A DNA stretch of 64,000 nt from Liopterus haemorrhoidalis (GCA_963971575.1 OZ020618.1:51226509-51290508); one strand, 5' to 3'; shown: positions 11,214 through 21,246, numbered from the stretch's first letter. Notes: a model not told the origin generated them from the letters alone. A program made the numbers and translations.

Positions 11214-11504
11214 TATTGCTTTTATAGTAACTTTTGTTAAATAAATTTTTCATGCCATTGATGTCAAAAACTTTCATAAAAATCCTTTAAGCAGAATTTG
11301 CATTGCACGTGTACACAGACAGACGGACGGACATACAGACAAACAGATAGACAGATAGACGGACAGACAGACAGAAGAACAGATAGACCGACAGACATCA
11401 TGCTAAAAATAGTCAAAACGTAATGTAGGGAACTCAATTCGTGGAGATCCATCGAAATCTCGAAATGTCAAAATCGGTATGATCACAATACCTCTCTTAT
11501 ATAA

Positions 11505-12039
11505 TGTCACGTGGGTGGCTTGATTGAAAGACATCTCCTGGTTTTAACAATACAAATTTATTAATTATAAATCCAAATTACAAAGTAGGGTGTGAATTTG
11601 CCCATGGAGTTGGGGAAGTCTTCGGTCCACCCCGTGTTATCTAGGTTCGGCTTGGACCTATCTCCGCGGCGAGGGCTACCCATCCGGGAGTCGAGGAGCC
11701 TGGAGAAGTCTTTTCCCACTTACATGGTGAATACTTGCTTGGCTCACCAGCGGTACAAATATCTGGCGTCGGTGTCTTGGTCGTCAACATGTGGACTAGT
11801 AAGTGTAGAGGAGTTGGCTACGATCCTCTGCTTGAATACTCTGCGACATCCATCTATTTGTACTGAAGGTTAACCCAGTTCCAATATTCATTCGTTATGA
11901 CAAATATTTCCTCATAACGAGAATGCATTTCGTAATCAGGCCACATACGTCAGCCGCTGACAAATAGTTTTTTAATCAGATGACTGAGCGTCACAATGTC
12001 TAGATGTCGCAATCCTGACCTGGGATTACCTATGTGACA
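11505..12039 (-). mobile_element. Solo LTR, 535 bp
   Basis: Begins TGTCAC and ends GTGACA, the short inverted TG...CA ends of retroviral-type LTRs. It is flanked by ATAA (11501-11504) and ATAT (12040-12043). The uninterrupted T1 consensus CTTATATATGTTGG shows that a 4-bp ATAT target was duplicated. AATAAATTTGTATTG on the minus strand near one end could be its polyadenylation signal, suggesting minus orientation. No internal retroelement region is present. A 93-codon frame inside is not a gene. The 4-bp duplication suits a Gypsy-type element. Confidence 0.8.
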
Positions 12040-12061
12040 ATATGTTGGTGGTCGGTAAAAA

Positions 12062-12940
12062 TATATATAATAAGAAGTAGAATAGAAGGTGATAATACAA
12101 CCACCCACTGTAAATATAAGTAATTGTCTGTTTTTTCTGTAAATTGCGTGGGGGTGTTTACCTCTAAATTCCGATATTTATCAGTAAACCCTGTATAAAA
12201 GTGTTTGTAGAGGCGTCAGGTTCGATACCTGTTATTAGAAGTCTCCGATAACAGTAAAGAAGCGTTCGGCTAATGAGCCAGAATCTTCATTGTGGCTTGA
12301 TTGTAAAATCAATTGTGAACAGGGGGAGATATAGGTTAAGGTTCAAGTGTCTTTCGTCGTTCGTCGCCCCTTCACACCGTCTCCAGTACCGACCCCCCCC
12401 CCACCCTGACAGCAGGGACAAGCATCATTTATAATAACCCAACTCAGACCCTTTGCCCCATTAAATATAACATACATTAATTTAAAACAAAGCCAGCGAA
12501 ACGAATCAACGGCTTTTACTTGATGTGATGAGATATTTGAGAAAATACCTAAATTAGGGGCTGTTTTATAATTTATTTGATAAAAAATAATATATTTAAA
12601 AAAATGTGAAGTATGAATTTCATACCTTGCAAGATTTCGCTAAGAAGAATCTACAAGTGACAATATTTTAAGTATTTTTTTTTATATAAAACACTTCGAC
12701 CAGCTTGTCATTTGTGCTTATAAGCTTTTACATTTTTTTATAGCATATTTACATTCTGTTATACAAAGTGATATTTGTATTTTTCTTTGCCGGTTTTATT
12801 TTATAATTTTTTATAATTTGTGTTTCGTGCAAGTATTTTATGATATGTGTGTTATTGTGTGATAGGCGTCTTTTATGTTTTGTGGTATATTATATTTTGT
12901 TCGTTGTGTATTGTATTTTATACATTTTAATATTAAGTCA
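12062..12940. other. Unassigned sequence with poly-C run
   Basis: Nothing coding. GGTTCGATACC at about 12220 matches a pol III B box but no A box partner or tRNA fold was found. A C-rich run lies near 12390. Confidence 0.4.
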
Positions 12941-13045
12941 TATTAATTGACTTAACGGTACACTCTTGGTGGAGCATGTTTAGTTGAAAAATTAAATAAA
13001 TAAAAACACTTGTTATTTCCACTAAAATATTTATTCATTCACAGA

Positions 13046-13078
13046 CATTTTTCGACCTCTTGGTCATTTTCAAAAGTA
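13046..13078 (-). ncRNA. Possible hammerhead ribozyme relic
   Basis: The minus strand reads GACC-AAGA-GGTC-GAAA, which is the stem II and GAAA core of hammerheads commonly carried by Penelope elements. The upstream CUGANGA box is degraded to TTGAAAA, so this copy should be inactive. Confidence 0.35.
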
Positions 13079-13144
13079 ACTGACAAGACATAAAGAGCAG
13101 GTATAGGTAGGCAATTATTTAAGCAAGAGAGTTAAACTATAACT

Positions 13145-13340
13145 TTTTTTTAAATTCAAAATAATCGGTAATTAATTCTACGTGGTTGTTGACTAAATTT
13201 TTACCCTATTTTATGGCTTTCTTAATTTCAAGAGCTTCCCAAAAGTTCAGCTTGTTACCCTTGCTGTCACACTTAAGTAATTTAACATTTTGTTGGGTAA
13301 ACAAATGATTATTTTTAATGTAATGTTCGCTAAAACCTGT
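13145..13340 (-). pseudogene. Penelope-like element, C-terminal (GIY-YIG end) remnant
   Basis: On the minus strand: GFSEHYIKNNHLFTQQNVKL, then KGNKLNFWEALEIKKAIK, a stop, then NLVNNHVELITDYF. The order (F-EH...NH, then K..KL..-E-LEI-K) is that of the end of Penelope ORFs downstream of the GIY-YIG nuclease. One in-frame stop is seen. The downstream part (12960-13140) holds a ribozyme-like motif. The 5' side is cut by the repeat starting at 13335. Confidence 0.6.
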
Positions 13341-14060
13341 GAGTAGGGTATCAAATGAAAGCCTTTAGTACGTGGACTAACAACAAAAATTGTAGCCTAG
13401 ATTGTTTAAACTAAAAATATGAAAAAATTCTAAGTAATGTACATTTGTGTGAACCGGAATACTACAACAGGAATTTTTGATCAGATTATGTTTTCGGAAA
13501 ATAACGCATTTTTTGAGTTTTTTGCTTGACCACGTAAAATATTTAATAACATATTCAACACAGCGAACAAGCATGCTTTGATAGTGTAATGGCTAACATG
13601 CTCGCGTTCTAATTTGAAACCAAGGTCCTCTCCGCTCTCGAGGCAATTCTATTTTTTATGTTTTTTTTGCATCTTTATTTTGTTTTAATTATTTTTTCAA
13701 AATTCTAGTTATATTTGAGCAAATGTTGCATTTAATTTTTAAAAGCGTAAATTTAATAACTAATGGAAATTGTTAAAATTGAATACAGGAAATCCGAGGT
13801 GCGGGGTTATGGCTTAAACAACCAATGGAAGCCATAGGCGCAATTTTCAAAATATTAATGAACCTTGCTATATATAAAAAAAAAAATACTGCACATATTT
13901 AGAAACCTAAATAATGGCATTAGACATTCGAATCAAAATTAACAAAAAAATATATATTTTAACATAAAATTTGTTTTGGCATCCCAAATATTCATCATTC
14001 ACTTACTAAATATCTGCGAAACCCTGAAATGTGTGAAAATTTACAATTCACATAAATTTT
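13335..14060. repeat. Composite repeat, second copy (T3 part + body + R4)
   Basis: Collinear with 8560-9425: GAGTAGGGTATCAAATGAAAG, the block with CAGGAATTTTTGATCAGATT, a decayed tRNA-like stretch at 13575-13650 (A-box-like TGATAGTGTAATGG, no clear B box), body, and R4 end with ATCTGCGAAACCCTGAAATG. Confidence 0.75.
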
Positions 14061-14323
14061 TTAAATATTTTTCTCACCTTACAATTAGCATAAAACACTT
14101 CTGAATATAAGATGTAAGAAAAATTTTAGTATGCACATTTTGCCAAAAACCGTTTCTTAAGAATCCTTTTTTTGCCTTAATATAATTTAATTCAATTAGT
14201 ACAATGTTCTTATAGCTCCTCAGTGGAACATAGGGCATCAAAAATTTCTTTTTCATCTTCCAACTTCTTTAAATTTGATCTGTATGTCTGTTTCTTCGTC
14301 CAGACAATGCTTTGCGATCCCTA
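14061..14323. other. Unassigned sequence
   Basis: No feature recognised. Confidence 0.4.
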
Positions 14324-14326
14324 TAA

Positions 14327-14771
14327 TGCTTGGTTTATATACGGAACAAGAATAAGGAATAGGAAATAAGAAAGGAAATAGGAACCGTTTATATAGGACA
14401 TAACATTTCGTCGCTGCGCCTGCGTACTTGCGTTGGCCTGTGTTTAACGTTTGTCACTTGAGAGGTTCTTAAAACAAGAAGAATAAATAAAAATAATAAA
14501 AACATTTTATTGTTGTTTACAACCCTCTGATCACAACTGAAAAACATCTGTTGAACAAACTTTATTACGGCAGACATTTTGATTGCTGTGCGCAGGCTTA
14601 TCGTGTCTTATTCTTGAAATAAGAATAGAAGTTGAATGTTACCAACTATACTTATGTTTAAGTTAAATTTCATTCCTACATAAACCGATATACGGCGCAG
14701 CCATGTTTTAACATCTTGTGTACTATTCTTATTTCCTATTCCTTATTCTTGTTCCGTATATAAACCAAGCA
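14327..14771. mobile_element. 445-bp MITE with 46-bp TIRs and TAA duplication
   Basis: Both ends begin TGCTTGGTTTATATACGG and the inverted match continues for about 46 bp without mismatch. TAA flanks both ends (14324-14326, 14772-14774), which fits PIF/Harbinger-type MITEs. The near-identity of the arms suggests recent activity. Confidence 0.9.
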
Positions 14772-15552
14772 TAAGTTGCAGACGGTCCTACATCTTAGTT
14801 TAAATGTGAACGTAGGTTAAGTTTGGCAATGAGCCGACCTTTGACTTGACCCTGAATTACACTAAACTATCTCTTGGGTACCTTAAGGCTATCATGCAAT
14901 TAAGCAAATTTGTGCTCCAACTTTGGGACATTAGAATGGCGCCTCCTGATTTATTAAACTTGTAGCTAGTTAACAAGCCGACTAATATTAAACTAGACTT
15001 GCAATTTACACCATCACCACAAAAACGCTACCACCAACAATAAGACTTCATATAAAAATCTATCTCAACGACTAAATTCCAAGAACGTAACATTTGAACT
15101 TGGTCAGTTTTTACAGTAAGCCGAAGATATACCGGATGAATTATTTAAGGAGCAACATACATGTTTCACATATAATGTTAATGAAGTGAGTTATTTCATT
15201 TGCAACATAGCAAATCATGAAAGCAGGCTCATATCCATGGTAACAGATATGCAATGGTGATTAGATATAAAAGTTATTTGACATGATAAAGTTCCTAGAC
15301 GGCTAAAAAATAGTAAATTAGAAACAATAAATGAATTTTTATTAGTTTGTTTATATTTACATACAAACAAAAATAATAATGTCCTTAGTAGCTAATAAAG
15401 TAAAAATTAATTAGTTAGTTAAATTAATAAGTCCAAAAAATATTTAAAAAAATAATATTTTGTCTTTTCTATGGATACGATAAGCATTTGTTTGCTTTTG
15501 AAATAACTCACTTCATTAACATTATATGTGAAACATGTATGTTGCTCCTTAA

Positions 15553-16073
15553 CCCTTTACTGCATGAATTTTTATTTTTGGCTGAAATAATTCATGAGCA
15601 TAAGGAGTTGGTTCTTATTGATAGAAAAATTAATTTAAAAAATATATTTAAAATATTAATTATTATTTTTATGAAAAAATAATAATTAAAATAATAATTT
15701 AGGGTTTGTGCCATACATGCAACATTATGATTCTACATTATGTTACAAAAGAAAATGATTCCGTATTATTTGCTCGTTAATTGCTAGGTGTTCTTCATTA
15801 GGGATTAAAAGCACTCGCCCTTGAATTTTTGAAAGAAAAGGTCGTATTTTCTAGTTGTCCTTTCTCAATAAATTCAGAGTTATCGTTGAAGTGCAAATTC
15901 CGCTTGATATCGTCAAATCTATTGCAGCCCATTACATGAGATACTGCAGGATCCATTGCTGTGTATGTGGCATATATAAACATTCATGAAGTAACGTTCT
16001 GATTCAGTTTTAAAAGTAAAATAAAAAATAAAAATCGAAATGTGCCATATATGGCACACTATGCGGTAAAGGG
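15553..16073 (-). mobile_element. piggyBac-like deletion derivative
   Basis: Termini CCCTTTACTGCAT (left) and CCCTTTACCGCAT (right, inward) between TTAA at 15549-15552 and 16074-16077, the diagnostic piggyBac target. Length 521 bp with a remnant of transposase inside. A palindrome TGTGCCATATATGGCAC lies just inside the right terminus. Confidence 0.93.
15798..15983 (-). pseudogene. piggyBac transposase fragment
   Basis: The frame contains MGCNRFDDIKRNLHFNDNSE, matching the conserved (M)-RNRF--I-R-LHFNDN block at the start of the DDE_Tnp_1_7 domain of piggyBac transposases. Only about 60 residues remain and none of the catalytic aspartates is present. Confidence 0.85.
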
Positions 16074-16092
16074 TTAAATAATTCACCCGGTA

Positions 16093-16743
16093 TGTTTATC
16101 ATACTTGATATTAACAAATGAAAATGTTTGATGTTAAAAAATATATACTTTTCAACGTTTTCATTAACTTTGTGTTGATCCTGTTATATCCTGCATTACC
16201 CATATTGCTTTTAAAAAAATAATAAATGTTTTAAAATGTGATTTTTCAGTTTATTTGTTAAAACTAAATATTTTGAGAAATTGTTTAAAAGTTTTATTCA
16301 AAGCGGTAATGGTAAAATTCATTTTAAATAATTTATAGTTTTATTTACGTTTAGTCGTGCGCTTGGCTCTTTGAAAATTTATCGTAACAAACGGAATAAA
16401 AAATGCCAGTTTTCGCATATATCATAGCTCGCTATGGTGCCACCGTTCACAGCGGACTTTTGCCGATAATTTGCATTTTGCGCGCAATGACACACGAGAA
16501 TCAATGCTGAATACAAACGGATATAGGAGCCATCTCTCTCAACGGGCCAATGCGTCTGCCATCTATGACGTATTCGTTCACATCATAATATAAACACACT
16601 GCTGCTCGCTACGTGCGCACTTTTACCAATGGGGGACACCGTCTAATACTGTTGGGTACCATTCAACATTAAATGACATTAAAAATATATATCGAACAAT
16701 GAACACTCAAACCAACTACACGAGGGTGTCGAAATTAACTCAC
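16093..16743. other. Unassigned sequence
   Basis: No gene or repeat recognised. A modest GC rise around 16420-16640 has no supported feature. Confidence 0.4.
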
Positions 16744-16869
16744 TTAGGCCCGGTATTTCCGTCTTGCTGTTATCTATAAGAATAACTATCAATGGGATAA
16801 TATTAGCCATTTGATAGTCGCTAGGATAAATTGCTTCCTGTATTTCCAACTCAAGTTATCCCGTAGATA

Positions 16870-17276
16870 CAGTCTGTTCCAAACGGTTAGGCGGAACTAG
16901 ATTAAGCAATCTAGTTACTTTCATCGTTTAAATCGTGCCTTTCGGCCGTTTTGTTCAAGCTTTGTAAATCATACTTACAATAAAAAATTTTTGGTTAAGG
17001 TTAATATCATTTTAAAATGTCATTTTCTTTATATTTTGATTTTTTGTGTCATTCTTAATACAAATTTCCCATTTATTTATTTTTTTGTCATTAAAATATC
17101 TAAAAAAAATATTTAATTTTGACATATGTCATTCGTTTCCATGGTTTCATTGTTGGAATTTTAAATTTTGACATCCCAACGTGAAAAATGAAATAACCCA
17201 AGCAAGGTCTCTTCTCGTGACAACCTAAAAGAACTAAATTCCCATTTAGTTCCGCTTAACCGTTTGGAACAGACTG
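16870..17276. mobile_element. 407-bp MITE Y, copy 2, inside Harbinger X2
   Basis: Same length as copy 1 but in inverted orientation, with ends CAGTCTGTTCCAAACGGTTA. Flanked by TA at 16868-16869 and 17277-17278. Inserted after the shared Harbinger stretch ending TTATCCCGTAGA. Confidence 0.93.
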
Positions 17277-17425
17277 TAGCTATTCTGATTGATAATAATA
17301 TTTTCAAATGTTTTTTATGTTGGTATTATTAGCGCTATCTTAAACAAAGAGAGACATATACGCGACTCGCACGAATAAAAGAGAGGTAGATACAACTGTC
17401 AAAATAAATTACAACTGTCAAAATT

Positions 17426-17623
17426 TTGTACAGTAAAATGTGCGATAAACGCCCAAGAAGCGCAAATTTCAATATTTCCGAAACAAGGCAACTTGTAAAT
17501 CTTGTGTTAAAATGTAAAAATATTATAGAAAATAAAGCTACTGACGCTGTAAATCTAAAAGATAAATCAGGGGCCTGGGAAAAAATGTATTATAATCTGT
17601 CTCAATTTGTAATACGAAACTAG
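17426..17623 (+). pseudogene. Harbinger-associated Myb/SANT-like protein, best copy
   Basis: The frame from 17438 reads MCDKRPRSANFNISETRQLV, then NLVLKCKNIIENKATDAVNL and KDKSGAWEK, and ends when the foldback insertion begins near 17590. The arrangement (NF---ET--LV-LV-K-K--IENKATDA---K-GAWEKI) is that of the Myb/SANT-like domain found in accessory proteins of Harbinger elements. It probably bound the TIRs. The helix-3 part is cut off. Confidence 0.75.
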
Positions 17624-17785
17624 ATCTGGTTACTTTGGTGACTGCTGTGGTGTAAACAGACTTTGGCGTTTCCGTGTGAACCAATACTATGAAAATATTA
17701 TAAATATATTGTCAATATACAACATAAACCAGTGGCGAAGGGAAACCTCCGCTAGACTTGCCCTCCCATAAAAAATATATTTAAA

Positions 17786-17816
<31 letters not shown>

Positions 17817-18268
17817 TTAAATATTTAGATAAATCTTCAAAAATTCATCAAATTATGTTTTATACAAATTTTTGTCCAAGGCTTGCTTTACTAGTTACGA
17901 ATTAATTATCATGACCATGGAAACGTTACATATAACTATGAAAAAATTGAGACTTGGAAATTTTAAATAATTTTACAAAAATGTTTCGAAATTTTTCGTT
18001 TTATCAAAAAACGTCTCAAATAAAAGTTATTAGTTATTGCATTTATAGTAACTTTTGTTCAATAAATTTTTTCGAAATATTTTTCTGTTGCTAAATATTC
18101 GCAAAAATCTTAAAATCGACACGAGTAAACTCCCATTTGTAGTGAACCGATTTTCATAAAAAACAATAGGGTTCTTCCTATTTAATAGGAGAATTTTTTA
18201 GTACCAGAACGAACTCTTTAAGTTAAACCGTTTTTGAGTTATCGTGTATACACACAGACAGACAGACA

Positions 18269-18305
<37 letters not shown>

Positions 18306-18477
18306 GGACGGCACTTCGAAAATAGGTTTTTTGGATTCCCTGGACCATGAAACGTGGTCATCCGTCAAAATCTCGACATCGAAAATTTTCGCGATTACAA
18401 TACTTGCCCCTTATATATTAAGGTCGGGCAAGTAAAAAGGAACTTTCACTGTTAGTTCCGTATTACAAAATGAGACA
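17597..18477. mobile_element. TIR element interrupting the Myb-like gene, with T2 inside
   Basis: Inverted ends CTGTCTCAATTTGTAATACG (left) and CTGTCTCATTTTGTAATACG (right, inward). X1 lacks this segment (TTGTATTATGTTTAATGC is continuous there), which proves an insertion. The centre is filled by a T2 repeat (17735-18440), probably a secondary insertion. A target duplication could not be fixed. Confidence 0.75.
17735..18440 (+). repeat. T2 dispersed repeat with (AC)n
   Basis: Begins GTGGCGAAGGGAAACC, contains a core shared with T1 (CATGACCATGGAAACGTTAC; TCGTTTTATCAAAAAACGTC; CACGAGTAAACTCCCAT), then its own 3' module with (AC)n at 18267-18302, GATTCCCTGGACCATGAAAC, and the tail AAGGTCGGGCAAGTAAAAAG. 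A second copy is at 37800-39118. Confidence 0.8.
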
Positions 18478-18611
18478 GGTAATATGTTCAATACATCCTG
18501 CAAACAGAAAAGAAATGCAAAAACACTGAAACTTAAATACGACCGTTTATTTTTTAATTTTTTTTTTTTTTAATTTGGTGTAGTATTTAGTGAAATATTT
18601 GGTGCAGCAGA

Positions 18612-18764
18612 ATATTAAATGCATTTTTCGCTGAGCGAAATAGATTAATAAATTCTTTCTCATCCCAATGGTCCATATGATTTGGTCTAACACGAACTAT
18701 GGACGTTCTAAATACTCTACAATTTCATCATCGTCGCTACTTAATCTTCTAAATCAGAATCCAT
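18612..18764 (-). pseudogene. Harbinger nuclease N-terminus, broken copy
   Basis: Homologous to 2690-2842: MDSDLED then a stop/frameshift, then EIVEYLERP, VRVRPNHMDHWDEKEF. Small deletions have removed codons relative to the first copy. It cannot be translated. Confidence 0.65.
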
Positions 18765-19160
18765 GATTTCCTTCTTTAAAAATAAATGTAAATTATCTAA
18801 AAATACTAGACAATATTTTTTTAATTTCAGTATAAATTAAAGTATATTACTAAATAATTTTGAATTTATTTTGATATAGGTAATTACATAATAAAATAGT
18901 ACACATAATGGAAACAGGTGTATATAATTTGTATATAAAGTGTAGGTATGTCTAATATGTACATAATACCTGTTATTTTATATATTTACGTATATATGCT
19001 TATATTATGTACATATATTTATCAATAAAATGTTTTTTGACACCTATCTGTCAAAATCTGTAATTTTTATCCAATGGATAATATTCAGCAATACCTACAC
19101 GGTGTGAATAGCTTATCCTATAGGTAACTTAGTTACTCAATAGATAAATAATTGGAAATA

Positions 19161-19518
19161 CGCAAAAATCGTTTATTCCCTTGATAACAACAAGTAAACT
19201 CCCATTTCTAGTCAACCGATTTTTACCAAAGGATGATTAACACGTGCCATTGATGTCAAAAGCTTAAATATGAAGTTTCATAAAAATTCTTTTAATCGAA
19301 TTTGCTCTGCACGTGTACACAGATAGACGGATGGATAGACAGACAGATAGACAGACGGACAGACGGACAGACGGATAGACATACCGACAGACATCATGCT
19401 AAAAATAGTCAAAACGTTATGTAGGGACCTCAATTCGTAGAGATCCATCGAAATATCGAAATGTCAAAATCGGTATGATCACAATACCTCCCTTATATAT
19501 GTTGGCTGTCGGTAAAAA
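19161..19518 (+). repeat. T1 dispersed repeat, 3' half
   Basis: Starts at CGCAAAAATC where Harbinger X2 ends, continues through GTAAACTCCCATTTCTAGTC, a (ACAG/ACGG) array at 19319-19392 and the tail GTCGGTAAAAATG. Confidence 0.85.
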
Positions 19519-20193
19519 TGGAAACGGTTGCTTCGAATAGGACAAGCATCTTTGGAAAAGGATTCTAGAAAATATCAAGGACCAGAAATGACTGTCGATC
19601 CAGCATTGATTGATTTTTCGGGATTTAAATCCTGTCCTTTTGATCTCTAAGCGACAATCTTACCATCTTACCACGACAGCTCTTATAATACCAATTTTAT
19701 TAAACAGTAATTTTTGTTAGGAATTTATGTAAAGTTGGTATACTATCTCTGTCGATTTATTCTAGCATATAATACTAAACAAAGTTTAATCTTAGTTGAA
19801 AGTTTTAGAAAATAAACAAGAACGTGTGCTTTAGCGATACTCATAGGCCTTAGTTAGGTAGTGTTGGAGGAGGACACAGAGGGAGAGAGTCCTAGTTTAT
19901 CCCTTGTTATATTTAAGGAAAGTGAAAATGACAAGACGCCTCTGGGAATTAACTCCGAGCTCATTACGTATTCAAAAATAACACACTTTGTCACTAATTA
20001 AATTTTTAGTGGGTTTTTTACTAAATAAAGTAATACTTAGTGCAATAAACAAAAAATATAAAATGTGGGGTCTTGGCTATTTAGATTTTGGATGCGTTTT
20101 TCCTTATAAAGTTGTAAAAGGGGTTGTGCAGATTTTTGCAATTATGTATTTAACTAAGAGATTATTAAAAAAAATGTTGGAATAAGATATATT
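19519..20193. other. Unassigned sequence
   Basis: A 45-codon frame directly after the T1 tail (KWKRLLRIGQ...FKSCPFDL, about 19519-19650) is open but matches nothing I recognise. The last part may belong to the LINE that follows. Confidence 0.4.
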
Positions 20194-20559
20194 TGGAATA
20201 GTCAATGGTCGGAAATAGATGAAGCTAGAAACCACCTCCGGCAAATAAAAACCGACACTACCCCATGGCCCGGAAGAAACAATAGAAAAGAAGAAGTAGT
20301 AATTACGAGACTTAGGATTGGACACACCTTACTCACCCACAAACATCTATTCGAACATTGCAAACCAACAAAATGCGACACATGTGACACGACACTTACA
20401 GCCAGACACATCCTAGTAGAATGCCCAAAATACACCACACAACGAAGAGACAACAAAATTACAGATCACTCAATAAAAGACATTTTAGGCAACAACTCAG
20501 ACTCGATAAATAATGTTATCTCATATCTTAAAAGCATAGATCTATATAATAAACTATAA
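20194..20559 (+). pseudogene. LINE polyprotein C-terminus with zinc-knuckle
   Basis: Open frame of 121 codons without a start: WNSQWSEIDEARNHLRQIK, then VVITRLRIGHTLLTHKHLF, then CDTCDTTLTARHILVECPKY, ending SIDLYNKL. The (T)RLRIGHT-LTH and CxxC...HILxECP blocks are the region after RNase H in Jockey-related LINEs. The relative at 45955-46790 retains RNase H upstream of the same blocks. The intact length suggests recent insertion, but it is 5'-truncated. Confidence 0.85.
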
Positions 20560-20627
20560 TGTTACACTTTGTATTATAACTCTTATAAATGTATAGTATA
20601 TAAATGTAGATATATAAACTCCATTTA

Positions 20628-20906
20628 CCGTAACTATGAAATGACGTCACAGTTGAAAAACTCACCTTGTTGCCAATTCGGAAACTGTCAAAAAAAGTTA
20701 GGTTATATCGAACAACTTCTAAACACCTAAATGTCAACCTGACAAATAACGATTGAACAATCCAATTTCAAACCGGCAACATTGAAAAAATGTACCAAAA
20801 TTAAATAAATAAATGTACTAACTGAGTTATGGATTGACGTTGATTAAAACATATCATAACGTTGGTACTTAAATTAACCAAGTGTGACATCATTTCATAG
20901 TTACCG
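20628..20906. mobile_element. 279-bp MITE
   Basis: Inverted ends CCGTAACTATGAAATGACGT and CGGTAACTATGAAATGATGT (inward), flanked by TA (20626-20627, 20907-20908). Non-coding. Confidence 0.85.
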
Positions 20907-20919
20907 TAAACCGACTTTA

Positions 20920-21128
20920 CAGAGTGATTATTTAATGGCGAGACGACGTCACCGAATTTTACGTGCCTCCTAGCAGAATACTATGACTATAATAACCTTG
21001 AAGAAAATTTGATTATGAAGAAAAAAATATTATGCGAATGCGCGCATAATCGCCTGCTACGATGTGTATGAAACGGCAAATTATTAAAACTTCCAGTGAC
21101 GTCGTCTCGCCATTAAATAATCACTCCG
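20920..21128. mobile_element. 209-bp MITE with 31-bp perfect TIRs
   Basis: Inverted ends GAGTGATTATTTAATGGCGA and its exact complement, flanked by TA (20918-20919, 21129-21130). It lies about 10 bp from the previous MITE. Confidence 0.9.
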
Positions 21129-21246
21129 TATATGTACACACATTGTAATATATAAGATTTGTGGGTGCTAATAGCCCTAGCAGCTGAAACACCACTAAAT
21201 AAACAATAAATAAAAAAAAATATAAAAAAATTGTGGTGTAATTTTT

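Larger units (their letters stand above)
10700..12061 (+). repeat. T1 repeat copy split by two insertions
   Basis: T1 sequence runs 10700-10806 (CCACCACAGGACCGACCG), 11214-11500 (with ACAGACAGACGG array) and 12044-12061 (GTTGGTGGTCGGTAAAAAT). It is interrupted by a MITE at 10807-11213 and an LTR at 11505-12039. Other T1 copies provide both empty sites. Confidence 0.9.
15132..16090. mobile_element. TA-target MITE with a piggyBac inside its right TIR
   Basis: Outer ends CCGGATGAATTATTTAAGG and its complement, flanked by TA (15130-15131, 16091-16092). TIRs of about 70 bp include GGAGCAACATACATGTTTCA at both sides. The right TIR is split at its TTAA by a 521-bp piggyBac derivative. Net length without that insert is about 434 bp. 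Confidence 0.9.
16747..19160 (+). mobile_element. PIF/Harbinger-type element, copy X2 with nested insertions
   Basis: Starts GGCCCGGTATTTCC directly after TTA (16744-16746). It is collinear with copy X1 (2201-3080) apart from two insertions: MITE Y at 16870-17276 and a foldback element at about 17597-18477. The right end near GGAAATAC at 19153-19160 abuts a T1 copy. Carries a Myb/SANT-like fragment (plus) and the broken nuclease N-terminus (minus). Confidence 0.8.
20194..21215 (+). mobile_element. LINE 3' end holding two MITEs
   Basis: C-terminal coding region (20194-20559), then a 3' UTR ending GCAGCTGAAACACCACTAAA followed by an A-rich tail at about 21190-21230. The UTR is interrupted by MITEs at 20628-20906 and 20920-21128. 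Sequence before 20194 is not clearly part of the element. Confidence 0.75.

Noticed and set aside
11592..11873. 93-codon frame
   Set aside because: Lies wholly inside the solo LTR and has no recognisable motif.
12205..12280. tRNA gene suggested by GGTTCGATACC
   Set aside because: Only a B box is present; no cloverleaf or A box could be placed.
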